NCBI GenBank assembly: GCA_964354135.1
Contig: CAYGZA010000166.1
Location: forward strand, 1 to 14,654
DNA: 14,654 bases
Source of the DNA: CAYGZA01 sp964354135
Lineage (GTDB): Bacteria > Planctomycetota > Planctomycetia > Pirellulales > Thermoguttaceae
Reading direction: 5' to 3'
Position numbers and translations under genes: made by a program. Below the pieces are notes generated by a model. It was not told the DNA's origin. It ran no database searches and was given only the letters and a program-made list of their open reading frames with translations. Each line of letters opens with the position of its first letter. Position 1 is the first letter of the stretch. Positions 1-7,485 of the stretch are shown here, in pieces.

Positions 1-244
1 TGGCGATGCCGTCGTCCACGCCGATGGTGTTGAAGACGAAGGGGACGCCGCCCGCCTCGCCGACGCACTTCTTGACGAACTGCCCGACCTTGTCCAGGTG
101 GACGTGGCCGGGGACGATGTCCGTATAGCTGTTGCAGACGGCAATGAAGGGTTTGCCGAAGTCTTGGTCGCGGACGCCGGTGGCCCGAAGCAGGCTTCGA
201 TGGGGGGCCCGGGCGTCGCCCAGCTTGATCGTATCGGATCGCAT
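1..244 (-). CDS. ilvD: Dihydroxy-acid dehydratase, N-terminal part (cut by window edge)
   Basis: This is the first 81 residues of dihydroxy-acid dehydratase, the cytoplasmic Fe-S enzyme that converts 2,3-dihydroxy-isovalerate and its methylvalerate homologue to the 2-keto acids in valine, leucine and isoleucine synthesis. The translation begins MRSDTIKLGDARAPHRSLLR and shows the family signatures FGKPFIAVCNSYTDIVPGH (about residues 29-47), EAGGVPFVFNTIGVDDGIA (63-81) and a Mg-binding-type Asp in the DDG segment. The ATG at 244-242 is preceded by an AAGGA ribosome binding site 8 bases away, and the protein starts as the family normally does. The rest of the gene, including the other cluster cysteines, lies beyond base 1. 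It is divergent from the GH38 gene, with 194 bases between the two starts. Identification is by motif recall and is strong; there is no sign of decay. Confidence 0.95.
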   Translation of the reverse strand, partial: MRSDTIKLGDARAPHRSLLRATGVRDQDFGKPFIAVCNSYTDIVPGHVHLDKVGQFVKKCVGEAGGVPFVFNTIGVDDGIA

Positions 245-283
245 GGCGTTAGTCCTTTCAGTCTGGAATCGCGGAAAAGAGTC

Positions 284-313
284 ATTTTAGGGCATCGGGG
301 TGGCCGCTGCCAG
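284..313 (-). promoter_or_regulatory. Candidate sigma-70-type promoter for ilvD
   Basis: Reading the minus strand there is a TAAAAT -10 box (289-284) with CTGGCA (313-308) 18 bases upstream, placing transcription start near base 277, about 30 bases before the ilvD start codon. The -10 matches 5 of 6 and the -35 only 4 of 6 consensus bases, so this is a plausible but unproven site. Confidence 0.35.
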
Positions 314-378
314 GGCGATCCGGCCGCTCGCTTGACTCCGCAGCCGCCGTGTGCGAGAAAGGCGCGGCGGGACGACCG

Positions 379-425
379 CTAAATGGGGTTTTGCGATCAC
401 GGGAGGGCGAGGCTCTTGCCGAGCC
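379..425 (+). repeat. Dispersed GEAPAEP-type repeat, copy 1
   Basis: A 47-base unit beginning CTAAATGGGG and ending GCCGAGCC, with the core GGGAGGGCGAGGCTC at 401-415. It matches copies at 7486-7529, 13080-13105 and 13140-13186. It lies immediately before the AGGAGG ribosome binding site of the GH38 gene. In the GH38 frame it is open and would encode SREGEALAEP if an upstream start were chosen, which is why gene callers may extend this gene wrongly. I recall this motif as very common in planctomycete genomes; that is memory, not a search result. Confidence 0.8.
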
Positions 426-431
426 AGGAGG
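426..431 (+). promoter_or_regulatory. Ribosome binding site deciding the GH38 start
   Basis: A perfect AGGAGG seven bases before the ATG at 439. The ATG at 433 begins two bases after this site and is too close, and the ATG at 349 would translate the dispersed repeat, so 439 is the best start. Confidence 0.75.
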
Positions 432-438
432 AATGACC

Positions 439-3400
439 ATGCGATACCTGCGCGGACGATTCGGGATTCTCGGCTTGTTGGGCGCGATGATTGCCGTGGC
501 GGCGGTCGCTGCGGAGCCGGTCCCTGGGCAGCCGCCACAAGCCGGGAAGGCGCCGGCCCAGTTCACGCCGCTGGTGCCGCTGCCGGCCCCGAAGATCATC
601 GGCAGCGCCGAGGCGTATCCCGGAGCGGGATATAGGGTGCAGAACATCATCGACGGCAAGGAGGCTACCGAATACTCCTCGAACGGCAAGGGGACGGAAA
701 CGTACATCGATTTCGATTTCGGCCGCCCGACGCGGATCGCCGCGTACCGGCACGTGGACCGCGCGGACGCGGCCACGGTAGGTGCCGTCGCGCTGTTGTT
801 CAGCGACGCGGCCGATTTCGCCCGGCCGATCGCGAAGGTCCCCGTCGCTCATGCCAACGTCCGGGCCGGCAAGACCTTCGCCGCGTTGCCCGACGCCGTG
901 ACGGCCCGCTACGTACGCTGGAAGGTCGCCAAGTTGGGGCCGCAGAACTATGGGACGGTGGGCGGGGCCGAGATCGGCTTCTTTGCCTCGGACACGGCAC
1001 ACCCCGTTCCGGTCAACGACTCCGTGGTCACCACGGGGTATTCGGCCGTAGTGCGGCAAGAGGGGAAGCTGCTGCGGAGCCTGCGGATCACGGTCCGCCA
1101 CCCTTACGCGGAATCGACGGATGCCACGCTGCGGCTTTCCGGCCTGGAGCCGAGGCCGCTGCGGCTCGCGCCGGGGGAGCAGTTCGTCGAGGTGACCGTG
1201 CCCGCGATGGAGAAGGCAACCACGTTCCGCGCGGCGCTCGACGTCGGCGGCCGGGAAGTGGCCGGCGAGGAGATGGTGCTGAAGCCGGTGCGGCCCTGGG
1301 TGATGTACTTCCTGCCGCACTCCCACGTGGACATCGGCTACACGAACGTTCAGACCGAGATCGAGAAGCTCCAGTGGAAGTATCTCGACGAGGCGATGGC
1401 GATCGCCCGCAAGACGGCCGACTATCCGCCCGAGGCCCGCTTCAAGTGGAACAGCGAAGTCCTTTGGGCGGTGGATAGCTACCTGAAGCGGGCCACGCCC
1501 GAGAAGCGGGAGGAGTTTATCGGGGCGGTCAAGGCGGGCCAGGTCCATCTGGACGCGCTTTACGGCAACGAGCTGACGGGCTTGTGCCGGCCGGAAGAGC
1601 TGTTCCGGCTGCTGGACTGCGCCCGGCGGCTGTCGAAGCAGTGCGGGGTGACGATCGACGCGGCGATGATCAGCGACGTGCCCGGCTGGACCTGGGGGAT
1701 CGTACCCGCGCTGGCCCAAAACGGCGTCAAGTACTTCTCGATGGGCACGAATCACGTTCATCGCATCGGCTACACGCTGGAGCAGTGGGGGGATAAGCCG
1801 TTCTATTGGGTCTCGCCCTCGGGCCAGGAGAAGGTGCTCTGCTGGGCCGCGGGCAAGGGCTATTCGTGGTTCCATCCGGGCCTGTTGGATCGAATCAGCA
1901 AGGTGAAGCCGGAATCGTTCTTCCGGTATCTGGAGCAACTGGAGGCGGCGGGCTATCCGTACGACATGGTCCAGCTTCGCTACAGCATCGGCGGCGACAA
2001 CGGCCCGCCCGACCCCGATTTGCCCGAGTTCGTCAAGAAGTGGAACGCCCGGTATGTCTGGCCGAAGCTCGCGATCGCCACGACCCGGGAGCTGTTCCAG
2101 GAGTTCGAGCGGCGTTACGGCGAGCGGATCCCGCAGGCCCGCGGCGATTTCACGCCGTACTGGGAGGACGGGGCGGGCTCGTCGGCCCGCGAGACGGCGG
2201 CGGCCCGCAATGCGGCCGAGCGGCTCGTGCAGACGGAGGCCCTGTTTGCGATGCTCGATCCTCGCGGCTACCCGGCGGAGGATTTCTACCAGGCCTGGCG
2301 GAACGTGCTGTTGTACAACGAGCACACGTGGGGCGCGCACTCGAGTATCACCCAGCCGGAGAGCGATTTCACCAAGGCCCAGTGGAAGATCAAGGGGGCG
2401 TTCGCCTGGGATGCGAGCGCCCAGTGCCGCAAGCTGTTCGCGGCGGTGCTCGGCGGCCACGGCAGCCCGGCCGGCCCGGCCGGCTCGGCAGCCGCTCTGG
2501 AGGTGTTCAACACGGCTTCGTGGCCGCGGAGCGATGCGGTGTTCCTGCCGGCCGCGATGCGGGTTGCCGGCGGCGTGGTCAAGGATGCGCAAGGCCGAGT
2601 GGTGCCTTCGCAGCGGCTTTCCGGCGGCGACATGGTGTTCCTGGCGGCGGACGTGCCGCCGATGGGAGCGAAGCGATACTCTTTCCATCCCGGCGAGCCG
2701 GCTGCCGGAGGGAGCGCGGCGGCGGACGGCCTTACTCTGCGGAACGGACGGGTCGGGCTGACCATCGACGAGAAGACCGGCGCCATCGCCGGCCTTACCG
2801 CCGAGGGGATTCCAGGAGACTTGGTGCGCCGCGACGCCGGCCTGGGGTTGAACGAGTACTTGTACGTCGCCGGCCGCGACCCGAAGTCGCCGCAGCGGAG
2901 CGGCAAACCCAAGATCGCGGTCGAGCATCGCGGCCCGCTGGTTGCGTCTTTGGTGATCGAGTCCGAAGCCCCGGGCTGCCGGATGCTTACCCGGGTGCTC
3001 CGCGTCGTGGAGGGTCAGCAGTGGGTGGACGTGATCGACGTGCCGGACCGCCAGCAGGTCCGCACGCCGGAGGGCGTGCATTTTGGATTCGCCCTGAACG
3101 TCCCCGGGGGCGCGATGCGGATGGACATCCCGTGGGCGGTCATCCAGCCCGAGAAGGACCAATTGCCCGGGGCGTGCAAGAACTACTTCAGCGTGGGCCG
3201 CTGGGTGGACGTGTCGAATGCCGACTACGGCGTCACGGTGGCCGTGCCCGACACGCCGCTGGTCGAGGTGGGCGGGATCACGACGGACGTTCAGAGCCCC
3301 TTCGATCCGAAGGCCTGGATCAGCAAGATCGGGCCGTCGCAGACGTTCTTCTCCTACGCGATGAACAACTACTGGGAGACAAACTACAAGGCGGACCAGC

Positions 3401-3786
3401 CGGGCCCGACGACGTTCCGGTACGCCCTGCGGCCGCACGGGCGGTTCGACCCTGTGGCGGCGGCCCGGTTCGGGATCGAGCGGAGCCAGCCCTTGATGGT
3501 CGTGCCGGTGGATCCGAAGTCGCCGCCGGTGCGGTCGCTATTACGGGTTGAGCCGGAGAGCGTGATGGTCACCTCGCTCAAGCCGAGCGAGGACAAGAAG
3601 GCCCTCATGGTGCGGCTCTTCAACGCCAGCACGCAGCCGGCGAAGGCGAGGGTGATCTGGTCCGAGCCGGCGCCCAAGCGGATCGCGATCAGCAGCCCGA
3701 AGGAAGAAGAGGGGCCGGCCGTGACCGGCGCGATCGAAATGCCGCCGTCGGGGATCTTGACCCTCCGTGCGGCCTTGTCGGACTGA
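439..3786 (+). CDS. Secreted GH38-type alpha-mannosidase-like enzyme with discoidin-like N-terminal domain
   Basis: A 1115-residue protein expected to hydrolyse alpha-mannosides (GH38 class II mannosidase fold) outside the cytoplasm. Residues 1-25 form a signal peptide (MRYLRGRF, then a hydrophobic run ending AAVAA before EPVPG). Residues about 55-195 resemble an F5/8 type C (discoidin/CBM32-like) carbohydrate-binding sandwich. The GH38 domain starts near 280: HSHVDIGYT carries the likely zinc ligands His296 and Asp298 (His294 is the other His of the motif), the likely nucleophile is Asp413 in MISDVPGWTW, and His629 in YNEHTWGA is a likely further zinc ligand. The C-terminal beta domains run to the end. 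The start at 439 is chosen for the ideal AGGAGG spacing and the signal peptide. The gene stands alone between ilvD and the Uma2 gene. Exact substrate and linkage cannot be read from sequence; the family call is strong. Confidence 0.9.
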   Translation: MRYLRGRFGILGLLGAMIAVAAVAAEPVPGQPPQAGKAPAQFTPLVPLPAPKIIGSAEAYPGAGYRVQNIIDGKEATEYSSNGKGTETYIDFDFGRPTRIAAYRHVDRADAATVGAVALLFSDAADFARPIAKVPVAHANVRAGKTFAALPDAVTARYVRWKVAKLGPQNYGTVGGAEIGFFASDTAHPVPVNDSVVTTGYSAVVRQEGKLLRSLRITVRHPYAESTDATLRLSGLEPRPLRLAPGEQFVEVTVPAMEKATTFRAALDVGGREVAGEEMVLKPVRPWVMYFLPHSHVDIGYTNVQTEIEKLQWKYLDEAMAIARKTADYPPEARFKWNSEVLWAVDSYLKRATPEKREEFIGAVKAGQVHLDALYGNELTGLCRPEELFRLLDCARRLSKQCGVTIDAAMISDVPGWTWGIVPALAQNGVKYFSMGTNHVHRIGYTLEQWGDKPFYWVSPSGQEKVLCWAAGKGYSWFHPGLLDRISKVKPESFFRYLEQLEAAGYPYDMVQLRYSIGGDNGPPDPDLPEFVKKWNARYVWPKLAIATTRELFQEFERRYGERIPQARGDFTPYWEDGAGSSARETAAARNAAERLVQTEALFAMLDPRGYPAEDFYQAWRNVLLYNEHTWGAHSSITQPESDFTKAQWKIKGAFAWDASAQCRKLFAAVLGGHGSPAGPAGSAAALEVFNTASWPRSDAVFLPAAMRVAGGVVKDAQGRVVPSQRLSGGDMVFLAADVPPMGAKRYSFHPGEPAAGGSAAADGLTLRNGRVGLTIDEKTGAIAGLTAEGIPGDLVRRDAGLGLNEYLYVAGRDPKSPQRSGKPKIAVEHRGPLVASLVIESEAPGCRMLTRVLRVVEGQQWVDVIDVPDRQQVRTPEGVHFGFALNVPGGAMRMDIPWAVIQPEKDQLPGACKNYFSVGRWVDVSNADYGVTVAVPDTPLVEVGGITTDVQSPFDPKAWISKIGPSQTFFSYAMNNYWETNYKADQPGPTTFRYALRPHGRFDPVAAARFGIERSQPLMVVPVDPKSPPVRSLLRVEPESVMVTSLKPSEDKKALMVRLFNASTQPAKARVIWSEPAPKRIAISSPKEEEGPAVTGAIEMPPSGILTLRAALSD

Positions 3787-3819
3787 ATGGGAGAGGAACC
3801 GGAGATGGACGCGGACAAA

Positions 3820-3848
3820 CGCGGATGAGGAGCGACCTGCTATCCGCG
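3820..3848 (+). repeat. Intergenic hairpin downstream of the GH38 gene
   Basis: CGCGGAT at 3820-3826 pairs perfectly with ATCCGCG at 3842-3848 across a 15-base loop, and a similar CGCGGACAAA lies just upstream. There is no run of T after it, so it is not a clear intrinsic terminator; it may be another repeat remnant or a weak transcription or mRNA-end structure. Confidence 0.4.
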
Positions 3849-3916
3849 AGATTCACCGGCGGATACAATAGGATCGTAGGAAGGGGGATCCGATTCAACG
3901 GTTTCGAGGTCGCTTC

Positions 3917-4516
3917 ATGAGAGCAGTCATGCGTGAAGTCCCGCAGTTTGTCCTCGACTGGCGAGTCCGCACCGGTGCGGATCAGTTTGACGAAATGTGG
4001 GAGGGAGTGTTGCACATGGTTCCGTCGCCCAACCGGGAACACCAGGATTTTCAGTGGGAATTGGAGACGTGGCTGCGGGCATTCTGGGCCCGGCCGCGAG
4101 GAAACAGGGTCTGTCACCACATCAACGTGGCCAGCGTCGGCGGCTGGCCCAACAGCTACCGCATCCCGGACCTGGTGCTGATGACTCCGTCCCGGTTTGG
4201 CATCGACCGCAACGAGTACTTGGAGGGCCCGCCCGACGTGGTCGTCGAGATCCGCAGCCCTGGCGACGAGACCGCGGACAAGATGCCCTTCTACGCCCAG
4301 CTCGGCGTGCCGGAAATGTGGATCATCGACCGGGACACGAAGGTCCCGGAAGTGTACGTCCTCAAGGAAGGCGCGTACGAGAGGCTTCCCGCTGCGGACG
4401 ACGGCTGGATAGCGAGCCCGGTCACGGGCATTCGGCTTCGCGCGGAGGCGGCTGGGAAGCTCGCTCTTGAGATCGCGGGCGACCCGAGCACCCGTCGGAT
4501 GCTTCCAGAGGATTGA
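3917..4516 (+). CDS. Uma2 family (DUF820) PD-(D/E)XK nuclease-fold protein
   Basis: A 199-residue cytoplasmic protein of the Uma2/DUF820 family, which has a restriction-endonuclease-like fold; its biological role is largely unknown, though the family is abundant in cyanobacteria and planctomycetes. Visible family features are EGVLHMVPSPNREHQ (about residues 29-43), the catalytic-type Pro-Asp in YRIPDLVLM (84-85), DVVVEIRSPGDET (107-119, with Glu111 as the likely ExK-type acid and Lys122 following), and GVPEMWIIDRD (130-140). The ATG at 3917 has GAGGT six bases upstream; an ATG four codons later is an alternative. Candidate -10 TACAAT lies at 3864-3869 but with no convincing -35. It converges on the UroD-like gene. 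A reading frame continuing just past its stop may be a lost tail. The family call is strong, the function unknown. Confidence 0.88.
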   Translation: MRAVMREVPQFVLDWRVRTGADQFDEMWEGVLHMVPSPNREHQDFQWELETWLRAFWARPRGNRVCHHINVASVGGWPNSYRIPDLVLMTPSRFGIDRNEYLEGPPDVVVEIRSPGDETADKMPFYAQLGVPEMWIIDRDTKVPEVYVLKEGAYERLPAADDGWIASPVTGIRLRAEAAGKLALEIAGDPSTRRMLPED

Positions 4517-4596
4517 GCCTGAAGGATGAGCGACAAGTGCAAGAGATCCTCCGCGCCCGGCTGGCGTTGGCTCGCCGGTTGGAGCAGACCCCATGA
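4513..4596 (+). other. Short open stretch after the Uma2 gene, possible remnant
   Basis: In a frame shifted from the Uma2 gene, 27 codons read LSLKDERQVQ and then EILRARLALARRLEQTP before a TGA at 4594-4596 that overlaps an ATG (4593-4595) in the ATGA manner. The Arg/Glu-rich helix-like composition resembles the coiled tails some Uma2 proteins carry, so this could be a C-terminus separated by a frameshift, or chance in GC-rich DNA. It has no good start codon and I do not call it a gene. Confidence 0.2.
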
Positions 4597-4624
4597 CCAG
4601 CGAAGAGGCCACAGCGGCGGTGAT

Positions 4625-5803
4625 TCAGGCCCGCGAGGCGGCAAACTCCTCGCTCGCCTCCGCCAGCACGGTGAGATTCTCCGGCGGGACGCGGGGGGAG
4701 ACGGAACAGGCGCTGCTGAGGATGTAGCCGCTCCCCGGGCTGCCCACCTTGAGCCGGTAGAGGGCATCCTGCCGCACCTCTTCGCGGGACTTCTTGAGGA
4801 GCGTGTTGACCGGGTCGATGTTCCCCTTGAAGAAGACGCGGTCGCCCACGCGGCGCTTGGCGTCCTCCAAGTCCACGCTCCCCAGCGGCGGCGGGTCGAG
4901 CGTGTCGATGCCGTCAGTGCCCGTGTCGGCCAGCAGCTCCAGCCGGTCGCCGAGGCGGCCGCAGGTGTGCGTGTAGACCGGCACGCCGGTCCGGTGGATG
5001 CGCCGCACGACCTCCGCCTCGTAGGGCAGGACGAACTGCTCGTACTGCCGCAGGGAAATGAACCCGCCGCCGGCAAAGGCCGAAGAGATCAGCACCGCGT
5101 CGGCCCCGCGCCGGGCGTAACGCCGGCCGAGGTCGGCCGCGCCTTCCGTGAATGCGGCGAGAACCGCCCGGCACTTGTCCGGATCGTCGAGCAGGTGCAT
5201 CAGGGCCTGCTGGTAGCCAAAGAGCTCCATCAGTTGCGTAAACGGCGAGAAGACCTCGGCGTGGACCGATACCGTCCGGCCCACCCGGGCAAGCACCAGG
5301 TCCAGCGTGCGGAGGATGTAGTCGGGCCACCATGCGGAGCGGTCGGCCTGGCATGGGACCGTGCCGTAGTAGAACGGGTACTTCAGCCCGCCGACGCAGT
5401 GCGGGTCGTCGTAGTAGAGCTTCTCGGGGTCCACTTCGTCGATTGTCGGGAACCGCCGCCTACCCGCGGGAAGATGCTGCACGTTGTCGTCGGTGGGGCA
5501 GCGGGCTACGTCGCCATTGCGGAAGCAGACCGACTGGCCGCCGTCCGCCGCAGTCTCGATCCGGTCGACCTCGCGGAGCCAATCGGGGTCGCGGCCGGGG
5601 AGGTTGATGAGGATCCCGTCGAAACGGTAGCGCCCTTGGAGGGTCACGAGGGCCCGGGCGAACCCCTCGCTCGTATACCAAAGCTCCACCGGAGTGACGT
5701 CGGTGTTGAGCAGGTAGTGGCCGATTGCCAGTTGGCACATCACCGGCACCCGGTCCACCGGCTCGTGCCGCATGGCGCGGCGGATTCGCTCTTTGCCGTG
5801 CAT
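4625..5803 (-). CDS. Uroporphyrinogen decarboxylase-fold protein, MtaA-like
   Basis: A 392-residue cytoplasmic protein of the UroD/MtaA superfamily. It begins MHGKERIRRAMRHEPVDRVP, the typical start of the MtaA-like branch and not of true HemE, and I do not see the HemE-type RQAGRYLPEY segment. Instead it has HTCG (His279, Cys281) followed by SSACSVSP (Cys366), the His-X-Cys...Cys pattern that binds zinc and activates a thiol in methylcobalamin:thiol methyltransferases. The segment FFKGNIDPVNTLL (about 325-337) is also family-typical. A corrinoid-dependent methyl transfer role is therefore likelier than heme synthesis, but no corrinoid protein or partner methyltransferase lies nearby, so the substrate is unknown. 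The ATG at 5803 has AAGGG seven bases upstream. It converges with the Uma2 gene and is divergent from tatA. Confidence 0.82.
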   Translation of the reverse strand: MHGKERIRRAMRHEPVDRVPVMCQLAIGHYLLNTDVTPVELWYTSEGFARALVTLQGRYRFDGILINLPGRDPDWLREVDRIETAADGGQSVCFRNGDVARCPTDDNVQHLPAGRRRFPTIDEVDPEKLYYDDPHCVGGLKYPFYYGTVPCQADRSAWWPDYILRTLDLVLARVGRTVSVHAEVFSPFTQLMELFGYQQALMHLLDDPDKCRAVLAAFTEGAADLGRRYARRGADAVLISSAFAGGGFISLRQYEQFVLPYEAEVVRRIHRTGVPVYTHTCGRLGDRLELLADTGTDGIDTLDPPPLGSVDLEDAKRRVGDRVFFKGNIDPVNTLLKKSREEVRQDALYRLKVGSPGSGYILSSACSVSPRVPPENLTVLAEASEEFAASRA

Positions 5804-5957
5804 GGCGAAGCCCTTGATCTTCCCGCGGCCAGCCCGAGCCTCCCCAACCGCGTTCTACGGCGGGGTGTGGGCATGGCCTGTCTTTGGGGGCAAGCGGTCC
5901 GCGGTCGCAGGGCCCCGCCGCGCTATCGGAGGCCCCGTCCGCCCGCGGGCCTTGTCT

Positions 5958-5985
5958 TTGAGTATCCCGTCGGATAGCCTACAAT
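5958..5985 (+). promoter_or_regulatory. Candidate sigma-70-type promoter for tatA
   Basis: TTGAGT at 5958-5963 and TACAAT at 5980-5985 with a 16-base spacer, followed 45 bases later by the tatA start codon. Each box resembles consensus (4 of 6 and 5 of 6) and the position fits. Confidence 0.45.
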
Positions 5986-6015
5986 AGAAGAGTGAGGCGG
6001 CTGTTTCCAGCGAAA

Positions 6016-6021
6016 AGGAGG
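6016..6021 (+). promoter_or_regulatory. Ribosome binding site deciding the tatA start
   Basis: AGGAGG nine bases before a GTG at 6031. It selects that GTG over the in-frame GTG at 5992, which would add 13 basic residues that TatA proteins do not have. Confidence 0.75.
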
Positions 6022-6030
6022 GGTCGGGCC

Positions 6031-6210
6031 GTGTTCGGCGTCGGGAATACAGAGTTTCTGATCATCTGCTTCGTTGCCCTGCTGTTGTTCGGGAACCGAT
6101 TGCCGTCGGTGATGCGCTCCCTGGGGAGCGGCCTCCACGAGTTCAAGAAGGGCGTGGACAACGTCCAGGACGACGTCAAGAAGAAGATCGACGAGTCGGG
6201 CAAGGGGTAG
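6031..6210 (+). CDS. tatA: Sec-independent protein translocase TatA/E
   Basis: A 59-residue TatA/E-family subunit, the pore-forming component of the twin-arginine translocase that exports folded proteins across the cytoplasmic membrane. The protein reads MFGVGNTEFLIICFVALLLF (short periplasmic N-terminus with the conserved Glu at residue 8, then the single membrane helix), the hinge FGNRLPSV, and the amphipathic helix RSLGSGLHEFKKG, followed by a short charged tail (VDNVQDDVKKKIDESGKG). The order and length are what the family shows. The GTG start at 6031 is supported by a strong AGGAGG. No tatB or tatC is in the window, as is common where tat genes are scattered. A likely client, the twin-arginine amidohydrolase, is encoded about 1.3 kb away. 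TatA versus TatE or TatB cannot be separated with certainty, but the small size favours TatA/E. Confidence 0.92.
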   Translation: MFGVGNTEFLIICFVALLLFGNRLPSVMRSLGSGLHEFKKGVDNVQDDVKKKIDESGKG

Positions 6211-6225
6211 CGGCTAGCGAAGCCG
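6211..6225 (+). repeat. Small hairpin after tatA
   Basis: CGGCT and AGCCG form a 5-base stem with a 5-base loop directly after the tatA stop codon, between the convergent tatA and YbhN-like genes. There is no T-run, so a terminator role is only a possibility. Confidence 0.25.
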
Positions 6226-6289
6226 GCAAGAGGCGCCGCTGCGCCCCGAGTTGCTTCCTCGTCGCAGTCCACCCGTTCATTTCCCACTA

Positions 6290-7441
6290 TCACGGGCTCG
6301 GTTGCCCCGACTTCACGTCGCCGTTTGGATTCGGCCTCTGCGGGTCTTCGCGGTTCTTCCCGTCTCTGCCCGAAGGCTCGTCGGCGGCTTCGTCTCGCAC
6401 ATGACTGTGTCCGCTGCTCTCGTTGCATCGATTTCGCCCGGCTGAGGGCGGCCCCGCCTCCGTCTCATCCGGCGCGCTTTCGTCGGGCGGCGTCCGGCGC
6501 AGCCAAGCGGTCAGCCTCTTGAAGAACTCCCTGCCGAGGAACGCCTCGTGGGCCAGAAGCAGGCTCCCGGCGACCACCAGCGGCAGCAGGTAATACACTC
6601 CCCGGAAGACCAGCAGCGGCGCCAGCGCCTGCTCGGGGGTGAGAAAGAACAAGACGACCGAGTCGAAGACCCCCAGTCCGCCGGGGACATGGGTAAAGGC
6701 CGCCACGACCATCCCGAGCAGGAACACGCCGAGGAACGGGAGGTACCCCACTCCCGTGTCGGCGGGGAGCAGCACGAAGAACACGGCCGCTGCCACCATC
6801 AGATCGGCGCACGAAACGAGGATCTGCCCGAAAGAAAGCTCGGGCGGCGGAAGGAACACTTCCTTGCCGAAGAGCTTCAAAGGGCGACGCCGAACCGCAC
6901 AGATGCCCAAGTAGCCCGCCACAAGCGTTATGAGCACGACGCCCAAAAGGCGGACGTCGGCGACCGGCACGCTTTCGGCGTACTCTTCGGGGATCGGAAA
7001 GGGGGTTAGGAGGAATACTACTCCGGCCAGGAGGCACACCCCCAGCCAGAATGTAACACCCAGAATGGCAATGAGTTGCAGGATTTCGAGCGCCGAGAAC
7101 TTCCAAACGGAATAGAAGCGGTAGCGGACCGACGACCCGCCCAGGAGCGACCCGAAGTTGAAGCTGGCCACGTGGCCCACAAACGAGGCAATCGCCAGCT
7201 TCCACAACGGCAGGGGACGCCCGATGTATCGGATTGCCAGGAAGTCGTACCCGAAGAGGAAGACGTAGTTCAGGGCAGTCAGCCCGATTGCCAGGGCTAC
7301 GTGCGAAAGGCGGATCTGCCTGAGACCTTCGATCAGTTTGGCGTACTCGAAATCCTTAAGCTCGTGGTACAGGAGCCCTACTGCGGCGACGAAAACCGCC
7401 AACACCACCAAGGGCCGGAGGATTTGCAGGAAGCGCTTCAT
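6290..7441 (-). CDS. UPF0104/YbhN-type membrane protein (lysylphosphatidylglycerol synthase TM-domain family)
   Basis: A 383-residue inner-membrane protein of the UPF0104/YbhN family, related to the flippase domain of lysylphosphatidylglycerol synthase (MprF). About eight hydrophobic segments are visible, near residues 8-25, 48-70, 80-100, 118-145, 163-183, 205-225, 232-255 and 275-300. Family motifs are NFGSLLGGSSVRYRFY (about 95-110) and THVPGGLGVFDSV (about 249-261). There is no C-terminal aminoacyl-transferase domain, so lipid or lipid-linked substrate transport is the general expectation and the specific substrate is unknown. The last 60 residues or so are hydrophilic and low-complexity and look like an unstructured cytoplasmic tail. 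The ATG at 7441 lacks a clear ribosome binding site. It lies 84 bases after the amidohydrolase on the same strand and could be read through from it. Confidence 0.85.
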   Translation of the reverse strand: MKRFLQILRPLVVLAVFVAAVGLLYHELKDFEYAKLIEGLRQIRLSHVALAIGLTALNYVFLFGYDFLAIRYIGRPLPLWKLAIASFVGHVASFNFGSLLGGSSVRYRFYSVWKFSALEILQLIAILGVTFWLGVCLLAGVVFLLTPFPIPEEYAESVPVADVRLLGVVLITLVAGYLGICAVRRRPLKLFGKEVFLPPPELSFGQILVSCADLMVAAAVFFVLLPADTGVGYLPFLGVFLLGMVVAAFTHVPGGLGVFDSVVLFFLTPEQALAPLLVFRGVYYLLPLVVAGSLLLAHEAFLGREFFKRLTAWLRRTPPDESAPDETEAGPPSAGRNRCNESSGHSHVRDEAADEPSGRDGKNREDPQRPNPNGDVKSGQPSP

Positions 7442-7485
7442 TGCTCAAACGGACCAATCGCGAGAGCCTCACGGGGCCTTTCCGG

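Noticed and set aside
332..360. TTGACT at 332-337 as the -35 box of the GH38 gene
   Set aside because: No acceptable -10 box lies at the right distance.
349..438. Upstream ATG extension of the GH38 gene
   Set aside because: It translates the dispersed repeat and would bury the signal peptide; a perfect ribosome binding site supports 439.
397..3438. A 1013-codon open frame antisense to the GH38 gene
   Set aside because: It is the GC-rich shadow of a gene with clear catalytic motifs; its translation is Arg/Pro/His-rich with no recognisable domain.
1806..3551. A 581-codon open frame on the plus strand in another frame of the GH38 gene
   Set aside because: Composition is Gly/Arg/Pro-rich and it lies wholly within the GH38 coding region.
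4625..5803. Naming the UroD-like gene hemE
   Set aside because: The N-terminus and the His-X-Cys...Cys pattern fit the MtaA-like branch, not heme synthesis.
4526..5977. A 483-codon open frame antisense to the UroD-like gene
   Set aside because: The opposite strand carries a full UroD/MtaA-like protein with zinc-site residues; this frame shows no family traits.
5992..6030. Upstream GTG extension of tatA
   Set aside because: It adds a basic stretch absent from TatA proteins, and AGGAGG supports the GTG at 6031.
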